DNA of 64,000 bases from Streptomyces tendae (GTDB taxonomy: Bacteria > Actinomycetota > Actinomycetes > Streptomycetales > Streptomycetaceae): the NCBI RefSeq assembly GCF_014650435.1, contig NZ_BMUY01000020.1, positions 62,001 through 126,000 on the forward strand, written 5' to 3'. Below, piece after piece: positions 1 through 7,358 of this stretch. The translations under genes were made by a program, and so were the position numbers. The first letter of the stretch is position 1; each line of letters begins with the position of its first letter. The notes under the pieces were generated by a model. The model was not told the origin of the DNA. It saw only the letters and a program-made list of their open reading frames with translations, and ran no database searches.

Positions 1-1
1 C

Positions 2-436
2 CCGCTGCTGATCCACCAGCCGCGCTACTCCATGCTCGACCGCCGCCCCGAGACCGGCGGACTGCTGGACGCCCTCGACGAACTGCAGGTCGGCTCCATC
101 GCCTACTCCCCGCTGGAGCAGGGCCTGCTGACCGGCCGCTACCTCAACGGCATCCCGGAGGACTCGCGGGCAGCGAGCGACAGCCCCTTCCTCAACTCCG
201 ACGCGGTCACCGAGGAACTGGTCGGCAAGCTGCGCGCCCTGAACGAGATCGCCGGGTCCCGCGGCCAGTCACTGGCCCAGCTGGCCCTGGCCTGGGTGCT
301 GCGGCAGGGCAGGGTGACCTCGGCCCTGGTCGGCGCGAGCAGCCCGCGACAGCTGGAGGACAGCGTCGCGGCCATCGGGAACCTCGACTTCGGCGCCGAC
401 GAACTGGCCCGCATCGACAAGGTCGTCCAGGGCTAG
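2..436 (+). CDS. Aldo/keto reductase, C-terminal part (5' end outside window)
   Basis: The reading frame is open from base 2 and enters from the left, so only the last 144 residues are present. The visible part starts LLIHQPRYSMLDR, which resembles the substrate-loop region of YghZ-type (voltage-gated K+ channel beta-like) aldo/keto reductases, and continues with SPLEQGLLTGRY. The C-terminal stretch LAQLALAWVLRQ followed by VGASSPRQLEDSV is the usual NADP(H)-binding end of the (beta/alpha)8 barrel. The catalytic Asp/Tyr/Lys/His residues lie in the missing part. The family reduces aldehydes and ketones with NADPH in the cytoplasm; the substrate cannot be told here. A strong hairpin lies 43 bases after the stop. 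Confidence 0.9.
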   Translation, partial: PLLIHQPRYSMLDRRPETGGLLDALDELQVGSIAYSPLEQGLLTGRYLNGIPEDSRAASDSPFLNSDAVTEELVGKLRALNEIAGSRGQSLAQLALAWVLRQGRVTSALVGASSPRQLEDSVAAIGNLDFGADELARIDKVVQG

Positions 437-754
437 GGACCGGCCCTGGAGCCCGTCCCCGGGCGGGGCGTGCACAGCGATTCCGGAGGCGTACCGCGCC
501 TCCGGAATCCACGTGTGTGCGCCCCGCTCCGCGCTCGTGCCCGGCCGTGGTGCGGCATCGGCGCGGCATTTCGGCCAACCACGGCCGCGAATATGCCAGG
601 AGACTGGCCGGAAATTCATGGTGACAGTGGTTCAGTAGTGAACATACTCACCACTAGGGCCTTTCACACCATGCGACAGTGCCCTCACGCACAGCACACG
701 AGCCGCACGGACGCGCCGCCCGACCGGCAGGCGGGCGTGACGGGGAGGGCAGCA
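437..754. other. Intergenic region, 318 bases
   Basis: No gene is seen here. It begins with a strong terminator hairpin at 479-509. A comparatively AT-rich stretch lies around 600-665 and contains an imperfectly spaced inverted repeat, AGTGGT at 626-631 and ACCACT at 650-655. This is the likely promoter and control region of the gene starting at 755. An ATG at 671 would give a longer product, but no good ribosome site precedes it. Confidence 0.5.
479..509 (+). terminator. Hairpin terminator after the aldo/keto reductase gene
   Basis: The arms GATTCCGGAGGCG (479-491) and CGCCTCCGGAATC (497-509) are exact complements: a 13-bp stem with a 5-base loop. Outer GGGGCG and CGCCCC stretches could extend it imperfectly. 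There is no T-run, as is common for Streptomyces terminators. Confidence 0.7.
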
Positions 755-1165
755 GTGCACGACGAGTTCCTGTGCCATGTCACCGCCTACGGTGTCTGTG
801 ACGGCCGGCGCATCGGTGTTCCCCTGGGCACCTACCGGGCCCCCACGCTCGCCCTGGCCCTGTGGTGGCTGCGGGACCGGGCGTCGTGGATCGCCGAGCG
901 GCTGGATCCGCAGCCCGACACCCCGCACTTACCGCGCGGCGCCCTGACTCCCGTCGCCGACGACGCGCCCGACGTGCCGCGCATGCTGCGCGCCTGGTGC
1001 GCCGACGACGTACAACAGGAGCTGGTCGCCGACGAGTTGGCCGCGGGGCACCTGGTGCGCGTCGCGACCAGCGACGAGACCACCGAGTACGAGCTGATGG
1101 CCGAGTCCGTGGACGCGCTGCGCATGCAGCGGGCCGCGCCGCTCCTGGTCGTCCCCGTCGCCTGA
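755..1165 (+). CDS. Hypothetical protein with a TTA codon
   Basis: 136 residues from a GTG preceded by GGAGGG five bases upstream. That site decides this start over the ATG at 671. No domain is recognised. The protein begins VHDEFLCHVTAYGVCDG and is predicted soluble, with a hydrophobic N-terminal third (ALALWWLRDRASWIAERL) and an acidic central part rich in Asp and Glu. An in-frame TTA leucine codon (bases 929-931, codon 59) is the only one I found in the genes of this window. TTA-bearing genes in Streptomyces depend on the bldA tRNA, so translation is probably tied to development. It converges with the membrane protein gene at 1208-2524. Function unknown. Confidence 0.75.
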   Translation: MHDEFLCHVTAYGVCDGRRIGVPLGTYRAPTLALALWWLRDRASWIAERLDPQPDTPHLPRGALTPVADDAPDVPRMLRAWCADDVQQELVADELAAGHLVRVATSDETTEYELMAESVDALRMQRAAPLLVVPVA

Positions 1166-1207
1166 ACCGGCCGCGCCCGACCTCCAGGTCCGCCGCACCG
1201 GCCCGCT

Positions 1208-2524
1208 TCAGGACCGGACCCTGCCGGACCGCCCGCCCACCCGCCGTGCGAGCAGCGCACCCAGGCACCCGGCGACCAGCCCCCACAGCAGCGCGAGACC
1301 CACCGCACCCCACAGCCGCGGCCGCAGGAACAACTGCCCGGACAGCCCACCGTCCAGGTCGCCGATGCCGAGTACCGACAACCCGTAATGGGCGGAGATC
1401 CGGCCGACGAGGCCGATCATGAGGACCGTGAGGGCCAGGGCGACGGCCATGTGCACGGCGTGCAGCCAGACCGGCATCCGGGCCGGGGAGCGGGACGCCA
1501 TCAGGAATCCGGCCGCCAGGACCAGGACCGCCGCGGCGACCAGCAGCCACCACATCCGCCCGTCGCGTTCGGCGAGCGTGCTCACGTTCACCGTCGAGAC
1601 GTCCGGCGTGCGCAGCACCTCGTCGAGCACCCGCGGCATCGGGAGCCCGAACGGCCCCTCCACCCGTCCGTTCCAGGTCGCCCCGAGTCCGATCGTGAGG
1701 GCGGGCCAGGCCAGGTTCGGCAGCCCGAGCAGCAGTACCGCGAAGGTGTCCGCGGGACTGCCCCGCGTCCCGGCGACGACCAGGGCCACGACGACGCCGA
1801 CGACCACGTACGCGAGCAGCAGCGCGACCATCGCGTACGCGGCCGGCCGTACCGACGTCCGCAGCCGCAGCAGCCGCCCGGGCAGCGGCGCCCGCTGCGA
1901 GACCAGCAGCGCGAGGACGAGCACCCCCGCCAGCCACAGCAGGCCGAAGAGGACGGTGAGCGGCACGTCCGTGGTGAAACCGACCGTCGGGCTGACGCCG
2001 AACAGGTCGCCGAGGTCGTTCAGCAGGCCCTCCCCGAGCGAGACCTCGAAGGTCTGCCGCGCGGCGAACGACGTCCCGAGGAGGGCGATCAACCACAGGA
2101 CGGCGATCCGCGCGGCCCAGCCGGCCAGTTCCCGGACGCCGGCCACGGCCCGGTGGCGCAGCGGACGCAGGAAGCCCCGGGCGATCACCAGCGCACCGGT
2201 CAGGGTGACGGACAGCGGCATCACGGTCAGCCCCGCGTCGGTGGCCGCCAGCTCGCCCGCGTCGCCCGACATCTCCAACGCGCCGCCCACCGCGCTGACG
2301 ACGGTCGCCACCACGACCCGTGGGAAGGCGTCGTCCGGCAGGTCCGTGGCACCGGCCGCCCACAGCCCGAGCGCGGCCACGGCCCCCATGGCGACCAGCC
2401 CTGCCAGCACCGTGCCCAGGGCCTGCACCCAGCCGTGGCGGGCGACCGCCCGGCCGGCGGTTGAGGGGGGAGGACCGGCTGGCATGGGGGGTACGGGAGG
2501 CTCTGCGGGGGTTCGCGGACTCAC
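1208..2524 (-). CDS. Streptophobe-family polytopic membrane protein
   Basis: 438 residues. A proline-rich cytoplasmic N-terminus of about 28 residues is followed by roughly ten hydrophobic segments (for example ALGTVLAGLVAMGAVAALGLW, VLFGLLWLAGVLVLALLV and AMVALLLAYVVVGVVVALVVA) and an Arg-rich tail. A loop containing WNGRVEGPFGLPMPRVLDEVLRT matches my memory of the streptophobe family, large hydrophobic proteins of unknown role almost confined to Streptomyces. No transport motif or catalytic residue is obvious. It appears to be a single-gene unit, as the next gene on the same strand starts about 100 bases upstream. Confidence 0.75.
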   Translation of the reverse strand: MSPRTPAEPPVPPMPAGPPPSTAGRAVARHGWVQALGTVLAGLVAMGAVAALGLWAAGATDLPDDAFPRVVVATVVSAVGGALEMSGDAGELAATDAGLTVMPLSVTLTGALVIARGFLRPLRHRAVAGVRELAGWAARIAVLWLIALLGTSFAARQTFEVSLGEGLLNDLGDLFGVSPTVGFTTDVPLTVLFGLLWLAGVLVLALLVSQRAPLPGRLLRLRTSVRPAAYAMVALLLAYVVVGVVVALVVAGTRGSPADTFAVLLLGLPNLAWPALTIGLGATWNGRVEGPFGLPMPRVLDEVLRTPDVSTVNVSTLAERDGRMWWLLVAAAVLVLAAGFLMASRSPARMPVWLHAVHMAVALALTVLMIGLVGRISAHYGLSVLGIGDLDGGLSGQLFLRPRLWGAVGLALLWGLVAGCLGALLARRVGGRSGRVRS

Positions 2525-2619
2525 GGGGCCACGCTAAGCAGCCCCCGCCGGGCCCGCCCGCCGACAGGGCCGTACGCGTCGGACGGCGCGGTCCGGCTCC
2601 CGCCCGCACCGGCCGGCGT

Positions 2620-3033
2620 TCAGGCCGCCCGCACGACCAGGGCGTAGTCGCCGAGGCCCAGCAGGCGGTCGGCCGGCAGCTCACCGCGGGTGGTGAAGAG
2701 TGCGAGGAGACGGGCGGTGCGGGTGTCGAACGCGACGTCCAGCACCGTGCCCTGCCCGGTACCCGTGTCGCTGAGGATCCGGTGGCCCAGCAGGTCGTGG
2801 TGGGGCGGCGCCGACTCGTCGGCGGCCGCGGAACCCACCCGGACGGCGCCCGGTCCGACCGCGCCCACCGCGTCCCAGGGCAGCGCCGTCTCCCGGCCGA
2901 ACCGGCTGCCGCGCCACCAGACGTGGCTGACGCACCCGGAGACGACGTCGACGCTCAGGGAGGTCACGGTGCCGAGCGGACCGGCCCCGTCCGGCGGCAC
3001 CACCGGCAGCCCGCGCACCTCGGTGAACAGCAT
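2620..3033 (-). CDS. PRC-barrel protein, second of a coupled pair
   Basis: 137 residues starting MLFTEVRGLPVVPPDGAGPL. It contains two PRC-barrel-like beta units, one near the start (GTVTSLSVDVVSGCVSHVWWRG) and one near the end (GTVLDVAFDTRTARLLALF, then DYALVV). PRC barrels are small beta domains used in RNA-processing, photosynthetic and poorly characterised proteins. Its ATG overlaps the stop of the upstream PRC gene by one base (TGATG), so translation is probably coupled. The two products look like halves of one longer PRC protein split by a stop and restart. The exact overlap and the intact frames argue for two genes and against a frameshift error. Molecular role unknown. Confidence 0.75.
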   Translation of the reverse strand: MLFTEVRGLPVVPPDGAGPLGTVTSLSVDVVSGCVSHVWWRGSRFGRETALPWDAVGAVGPGAVRVGSAAADESAPPHHDLLGHRILSDTGTGQGTVLDVAFDTRTARLLALFTTRGELPADRLLGLGDYALVVRAA

Positions 3034-3617
3034 CACGACAGCGAGCCCCTCCACCACCCCGGCACACCACCGACCAGGGCGGTGAAGCCGGGCAGGTCGT
3101 CCGCGACGTGCCGGACCGCGTCCTCGGGCAGCACCAGGGCCCGGCCGGTGACCGTGAGCGTGCCGCCGCGCGGCACGTACACCCGGCGCCGGTGACGGGC
3201 GTGGCCGGGCACGAACCGCCGGCTCGCCGCCACCCGGAAGCCGACGACCCGCCCACCGGTGCCGCCCTCCACCACGACGTCCAGCACCGTGCCGATCTCC
3301 GTCCCCGCCTCGGTCAGCACCCTCGCCCCCAGCAACCGAGCCCGCAGGTGCTGCTGGTGGGCCGTCATCGCCGCCGCGGCCACCAGGCCCCGCCGGTCCC
3401 GGATCATCACCGCGTCGTGGCCCAGCGCGTGCACGGCCGACCAGGGCAGGCCCTCCTTGAGCGGGCCGGACAGCAGGCCGCGTCCCGTGAGGGTGAAACC
3501 GGTGATCCGGGCCGCGGCTGCGTCGCATACGGTGTCCTTGACCTGGGCGACCGCATCGCCGCCGAGCGTGACCACCGGCCGGGTGGTGAGGCTTCGTGCG
3601 GCCATCAGTTCGTTCAT
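3033..3617 (-). CDS. PRC-barrel domain protein, first of a coupled pair
   Basis: 194 residues from an ATG preceded by GGGGAAGGG. Two PRC-barrel units are visible: residues about 10-85 (RPVVTLGGDAVAQVKDTV, then ITGFTLTGRGLL) and about 95-175 (LGARVLTEAGTEIGTVLDVV, then VVGFRVAASRRF). There is no signal peptide or membrane segment, so the protein is likely cytoplasmic. It is the first gene of a two-gene unit transcribed leftward; the downstream partner starts on its stop codon. It is divergent from the RsbW-like ATPase gene at 3785, with a 167-base region between them that should hold both promoters. Function not known from sequence. Confidence 0.8.
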   Translation of the reverse strand: MNELMAARSLTTRPVVTLGGDAVAQVKDTVCDAAAARITGFTLTGRGLLSGPLKEGLPWSAVHALGHDAVMIRDRRGLVAAAAMTAHQQHLRARLLGARVLTEAGTEIGTVLDVVVEGGTGGRVVGFRVAASRRFVPGHARHRRRVYVPRGGTLTVTGRALVLPEDAVRHVADDLPGFTALVGGVPGWWRGSLS

Positions 3618-3784
3618 CGCACACCCTTCCCCACCCGCTCGCACACCCCTGACACAGCCACGGGTTCCCCGCACGACTGTGACGATGCCCGCACTGTGAA
3701 GAGACGGGGACTGCGATGCGCGGCTCGGGGTACGAGGACAGATGCAGCAGCGTCCGGCCAGTCCGGCTTCCGAGAGAGAAACGC

Positions 3785-4240
3785 ATGACCGAGTACCTGG
3801 ACGGGGCAGTGATACCGACTGGTTTCGACGTACCCGTGGAACCGCTGAGGCGGGCGGCACACTACTCCGGTGAGCCGGGATGCATAGCGCAGGCGCGTTC
3901 CTTCGCCTCGCTCTTCCTCGAACAGCTGAGGACCGAGTGGTGCGCCGCGATCGGCGCGCGTGCCGACGGCGCGGTGCTGCTGGTGGTGAGCGAGCTGGTC
4001 ACCAACGCCGACCGGCACAGCAGGGGACCGTACATCCTGGAGCTGGAGGGCACGGGCAGCGCGGTCACGGTGACCGTGTACGACAGCAGTGGCGCGGTGC
4101 CGGAGCGCTTCCCCCGGGATCCCGAGCGGGTCGGCCGGCACGGTCTGGAGATCGTGCACGCCCTGGTCGAGACGGTCGTCGTCGAACGCGTCCCGGTCGG
4201 CAAACGCGTACGCGCCGTGGTGCCCCTCACCGAGGAGTGA
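3785..4240 (+). CDS. RsbW-like ATP-binding regulator (HATPase_c_2)
   Basis: 151 residues. The N-box is at LLVVSELVTNADRH, the G1-like region is VTVYDSSGAVP and the G2-like glycines are in RVGRHGLEIVHALVE; the C-terminus RVRAVVPL closes the GHKL fold. This is the compact Streptomyces type of serine-kinase/anti-sigma ATPase. Family members bind and hold SigB-like sigma factors or phosphorylate STAS anti-sigma antagonists. The next gene, convergent and 55 bases away, encodes a SigB-family sigma factor, so that sigma factor is a candidate partner, though the two genes are not co-transcribed. The start was chosen at ATG 3785 because GAGAG precedes it and the domain begins shortly after. Confidence 0.85.
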   Translation: MTEYLDGAVIPTGFDVPVEPLRRAAHYSGEPGCIAQARSFASLFLEQLRTEWCAAIGARADGAVLLVVSELVTNADRHSRGPYILELEGTGSAVTVTVYDSSGAVPERFPRDPERVGRHGLEIVHALVETVVVERVPVGKRVRAVVPLTEE

Positions 4241-4295
4241 AGGACACCACCGTCGTCACCGTTCGCCCGTCGTCCGTCCGCCGTGGGGCCGGGGT

Positions 4296-5150
4296 TCAGG
4301 CGCAGCCGAGTTCGCCCAGCATGCCCTCGCGCAGCCCGGTGATGATCCGCTTGATCAGCCGGGACACGTGCATCTGGGAGCAGCCGAGCCGTTCGCCGAT
4401 CTCCGCCTGCGTGGCCTCCTCCACGAACCGCAGGTGAATGATCTGCCGGTCCCGCTCGCTCAGCTCGGCCATCAGCGGGGCCAGCGAGTGGAAGTCCTCG
4501 ACGAGCCGCAGCCCGTCCTCCTCCACTCCGATGAAGTCGGCCAGGACCGACTCGCCGTTCTCGGCTCCTTCGCCGGTCAGGGCGGCGTCCAGCGAGGAGG
4601 AGTTGTAGCCGTTGGACGCGATCTGGCCCTCGATCACCTCGCGCTCGCCGATGTTCATCAGCGTGGCGAGCTCGGCGACGGTGGGCTCGCGGTCCAGGCG
4701 CGAGGCGAGCTCCTCGCGGGCCCGGGCCAGCTCCACCCGCAGCTCCTGGAGCCGCCGCGGCACGTGCACGGCCCAGGTGGTGTCCCGGAAGAAGCGCTTG
4801 ATCTCGCCGACGATGTACGGCAGCGCGAACGACGTGAACTCGACCTCGCGCGACAGCTCGAACCGGTCGATGGCCTTGATCAGGCCGATCATGCCGGTCT
4901 GGACGATGTCCTCCATGTCGTCCCCGCGACCGCGGAAGCGGCCCGCCGCGAACCGCACGAGCGACATGTTCATCTCGATCAGCGTGTTGCGCGCGTACTG
5001 GTACTCGTGCGTGCCCTCTTCGAGTTCCGTCAGGCGCCGGAAGAACTGGCGGGACAACTGCCGCGCGTCGCGCGGGGCCACGGTGCGGGGGTCCATGGTG
5101 CGGGTGTCCACGGCGTCCTGCGTTTCCGGCCGGACCACGGCGGTCTCCAT
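4296..5150 (-). CDS. sigL: RNA polymerase sigma factor, SigB/SigF/SigG family (SigL-like)
   Basis: 284 residues. Region 2 is visible as DDMEDIVQTGMIGLIKAIDRFE with EVEFTSFALPYIVGEIKRFFRD. Region 3 follows (VPRRLQELRVELARAREELA), and region 4 has the helix-turn-helix ATQAEIGERLGCSQMHVSRLIKR. Region 1.1 is absent, as expected for group 3 factors. It directs RNA polymerase to stress or development promoters. The ATG at 5150 follows GGGAGAGG with good spacing and is preferred over the in-frame GTG at 5171. The symbol rests on my recollection that sigL lies beside popR-clpP3-clpP4 in S. coelicolor, matching the layout here; the family is certain, the orthology likely. The convergent RsbW-like gene at 3785 may encode its anti-sigma. 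Confidence 0.9.
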   Translation of the reverse strand: METAVVRPETQDAVDTRTMDPRTVAPRDARQLSRQFFRRLTELEEGTHEYQYARNTLIEMNMSLVRFAAGRFRGRGDDMEDIVQTGMIGLIKAIDRFELSREVEFTSFALPYIVGEIKRFFRDTTWAVHVPRRLQELRVELARAREELASRLDREPTVAELATLMNIGEREVIEGQIASNGYNSSSLDAALTGEGAENGESVLADFIGVEEDGLRLVEDFHSLAPLMAELSERDRQIIHLRFVEEATQAEIGERLGCSQMHVSRLIKRIITGLREGMLGELGCA

Positions 5151-5417
5151 TGCCTCTCCCACGAAAGTCACGGTTCGACGTCTCCCTAGGCTTTTCGCGC
5201 TTGCGGGTACCCGGGTCGCGACGGCTCATGCCCCCGTTTCTGCCCAGGGTAGTCCCGCGGACGGTCGCCGGCATCCGGGGACGCTCCCGGGCACCGGGAC
5301 TACCGAGGGTCCTCGGTGCACGGGATGCTCCCGGGTCACCGGGATTTCCCTGAGGGCGGAACGCCGCCCCCTTCCGTGACGCGGCCGGAACCCTAGGCTG
5401 AGGAGGTGACCAGCCAC

Positions 5418-5849
5418 GTGCCGAACGAAGCCCGCGTCATTCCGCTGCGCCCACGGGCCGAGCGCCCCGAGGCGCGCCCCACAGCCTCGCGCCCCACCGT
5501 CTCGCCGGTTCCCCCGGAGCGAAGGCCGCCCACCGTGCGGGAGCCCCTGTGGCGCGACCTGGTCGGCGACGTCCTGCGGCGGGAACGCCTCGAGCAGGAG
5601 CGCACCCTGAAGGAGGTCGCCGAGGCCGCCCGGATCTCCATGCCCTACCTCTCGGAGGTGGAGCGCGGCCGCAAGGAGGCGTCCTCGGAAGTGCTGGCCG
5701 CCGCCGCGGGCGCCCTCGGACTGGGCCTGGGCGACCTGCTGGCCCGCGCGCAGGGCGAGCTGGTCCGCCTCACCTCCCGGCACACCGGCGCGGGCGCGGG
5801 CCGCGGCACGCCCGGCACCCGGTTCGACGGGATGTGCCTGGCCGCCTGA
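5418..5849 (+). CDS. popR: PopR-type XRE-family activator of the clpP operon
   Basis: 143 residues. A disordered Arg/Pro-rich N-terminus (about 1-42) precedes an XRE helix-turn-helix at about 47-105, with recognition region TLKEVAEAARISMPYLSEVERG. The protein ends in CLAA. PopR of S. lividans activates clpP3 clpP4 and is degraded by ClpP1/ClpP2 through a C-terminal Ala-Ala; both the Ala-Ala end and the clpP neighbours agree. The GTG at 5418 is chosen because a full AGGAGGTGA ribosome site (5401-5409) lies just upstream; the GTG at 5406 would sit inside it. The gene converges on clpP4, and a matching operator lies in front of clpP3 at 7264-7278. The alternative, a general ClgR-type regulator, is less likely given the position. 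Confidence 0.85.
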   Translation: MPNEARVIPLRPRAERPEARPTASRPTVSPVPPERRPPTVREPLWRDLVGDVLRRERLEQERTLKEVAEAARISMPYLSEVERGRKEASSEVLAAAAGALGLGLGDLLARAQGELVRLTSRHTGAGAGRGTPGTRFDGMCLAA

Positions 5850-5860
5850 GGACACGCACC

Positions 5861-5893
5861 GGCCGGCGCCCCGCACCGTGCGGGACGCCGGCC
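5861..5893. terminator. Bidirectional hairpin between convergent popR and clpP4
   Basis: Arms 5861-5876 and 5878-5893 are complementary apart from one mismatch, giving a GC-rich hairpin centred on CCGTG. It fills the short gap between the popR stop (5849) and the clpP4 stop (5901), so it can end transcription from both sides. Confidence 0.65.
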
Positions 5894-5900
5894 CGGCCCC

Positions 5901-6503
5901 TCAGACCCGCGCCAGGCGCCGGGCGAGCACCTCGTCGGCCAGCCCGTACGCCACCGCCTCCCGCGCGGTGAACACCTTGTCGCGGTCCATGTCGGCGCGC
6001 AGCGTCGCCACGTCGTGGTGGGTGTGGCGGGCCAGCACCTCCTCCACCTGGGAGCGGATCCGCACCATCTCCTTGGCCTGCAGCGCCAGGTCGGAGACGG
6101 TTCCCTGCCGGCCGCCGCTGGCCGGCTGCCCCAGCAGCACCCGCGCGTGCTCCAGCACGAACCGCCGTCCCGGGTCCCCGCCCGCAAGCAGCACGGCCGC
6201 CGTGGACGCCGCCTGCCCGACACAGAACGTCGAGATCGGCGCCTGCACGAAGGTCATCGTGTCGTAGATCGCCATCAGCGACGTGAACGAGCCGCCGGGG
6301 GAGTTGATGTAGATCGCGATCTCGGTCTCCGGGGCCGACGACTCCAGGTGCAGGAGCTGTGCGATCACGACGTTGGCCACACCGTCGTCGATCTCGGTCC
6401 CCAGGAAGATGATCCGCTCCGACAGCAGCCGGCTGAACACGTCGTAGGACCGCTCGCCCTGCGGGGTCCGCTCGACGACGTTCGGAATCGTGTAGCTCCC
6501 CAT
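5901..6503 (-). CDS. clpP4: ClpP4-type protease subunit, catalytic His replaced by Gly
   Basis: 200 residues with the whole ClpP fold: IAIYINSPGGS (63-72), then GQAASTAA with Ser100 at the nucleophile position. The acid is Asp175 in MDRDKVF. The motif that should read MHQP reads LLGQPASGG, so position 125, exactly 25 residues after Ser100 as in E. coli ClpP, is glycine instead of the catalytic histidine. The Ser-His-Asp triad is therefore incomplete and this subunit should be inactive or weak alone. It follows clpP3 with one base between stop and ATG, so the two are coupled and probably form mixed rings that need ClpX/ClpC ATPases. Transcription is likely under PopR. Confidence 0.9.
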   Translation of the reverse strand: MGSYTIPNVVERTPQGERSYDVFSRLLSERIIFLGTEIDDGVANVVIAQLLHLESSAPETEIAIYINSPGGSFTSLMAIYDTMTFVQAPISTFCVGQAASTAAVLLAGGDPGRRFVLEHARVLLGQPASGGRQGTVSDLALQAKEMVRIRSQVEEVLARHTHHDVATLRADMDRDKVFTAREAVAYGLADEVLARRLARV

Positions 6504-6504
6504 G

Positions 6505-7158
6505 TCACAGCCCCATCCGTCGCTTGGCGGCGGCCGGGCGCACGTCCGCGAGGGACTGCACGACCTGGTCCACCATTCCGTACTCCCTGGCCTCCTCGGC
6601 CGTGAACCAGCGGTCGCGGTCGCCGTCCCGGGAGATGACCTCCGGGCTCTGACCGGTGTGCTCGGCGGTGATCCGCTCGATGGTCCGCTTGGTGAACTCC
6701 AGGTTGTCCGCCTGGATCTCGATGTCCGCGGTGGTGCCGCCGATGCCCGCCGACGGCTGGTGCATCATGATCCGCGCGTTCGGCAGGGCGTAGCGCTTGC
6801 CCGCCGTGCCGACGCTCAGCAGGAACTGCCCCATGCTGGCGGCGAACCCCATGGCGAGTGTCGAGACCTCGTTGGGGATCAGCCGCATCGTGTCGTAGAT
6901 GGCGAGCCCCGCGTGCACCGAACCGCCGGGGCTGTTGATGTACAGGCTGATGTCGGTGCGCGGGTCCTGCGCGGACAGGATCAGCAGCTGCGCGCAGACC
7001 CGGTTCGCGGAGACCTCGTCGACCTGGGTGCCCAGCAGCACGATCCGCTGGTCGAGCAACTGCTCGGCGAGCCGGTCGTCGAACCGGGTCGCGGGGGTGT
7101 CGCCCTCCTCGGCCCTGGGCGTCAGGGCCGGGGCCGGTCCGGTGGTGAGTGGAGACAT
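6505..7158 (-). CDS. clpP3: ClpP3-type ATP-dependent protease catalytic subunit
   Basis: 217 residues from an ATG preceded by AAGGAG. The ClpP features are complete: INSPGGSVHAGLAIYDTM, Ser108 in GFAASMGQ, His133 in MMHQPSAG and Asp182 in DGDRDRWF, with the expected 25- and 49-residue spacings. It belongs to the cytoplasmic tetradecameric serine peptidase that degrades proteins unfolded by Clp ATPases. It is first in the clpP3-clpP4 operon, which in Streptomyces is a conditional set expressed when the main ClpP1/ClpP2 proteins are lacking. The PopR-type palindrome at 7264-7278 lies about 105 bases before the start and is the probable activator site. Confidence 0.93.
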   Translation of the reverse strand: MSPLTTGPAPALTPRAEEGDTPATRFDDRLAEQLLDQRIVLLGTQVDEVSANRVCAQLLILSAQDPRTDISLYINSPGGSVHAGLAIYDTMRLIPNEVSTLAMGFAASMGQFLLSVGTAGKRYALPNARIMMHQPSAGIGGTTADIEIQADNLEFTKRTIERITAEHTGQSPEVISRDGDRDRWFTAEEAREYGMVDQVVQSLADVRPAAAKRRMGL

Positions 7159-7263
7159 CGGCGCTCCTTGTCGAGTCGTGGTCGGTGGGAGAGGGTCGGG
7201 CCGCGGCCGATGACGCCGCGGTCCCTCCACTCTCCGGCCGCCACGGCCCCCAGCGGGGACTTC

Positions 7264-7278
7264 TCTGCCCGCGGCAGA
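7264..7278 (-). promoter_or_regulatory. Putative PopR operator upstream of clpP3
   Basis: A perfect palindrome TCTGCC-N3-GGCAGA. This agrees with my recollection of the reported PopR-binding sequence in S. lividans. A further half site GGCAGA lies at 7288-7293. It sits in the 200-base divergent region between clpP3 and the glyoxalase-type gene at 7359, so it could affect both. Confidence 0.75.
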
Positions 7279-7358
7279 TTCGCCACCGGCAGAGCGATGA
7301 GTTCCGCGGCCAGCGCCGGTCGACAGTGGTGACCGTGTTCCGCTCCCTGGAGGTACTC

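Noticed and set aside
470..754. Longer N-terminus of the TTA-codon gene, starting at 470 or 671
   Set aside because: The upstream part includes the terminator hairpin and has no ribosome site; GTG 755 is preceded by GGAGGG.
2620..3617. A frameshift splitting one PRC-barrel gene
   Set aside because: The stop and the next ATG overlap precisely as TGATG, and both products read as intact domains, so two coupled genes are more likely.
4296..4300. Possible terminator between the convergent RsbW-like and sigma genes
   Set aside because: No convincing hairpin could be formed in the 55-base gap.
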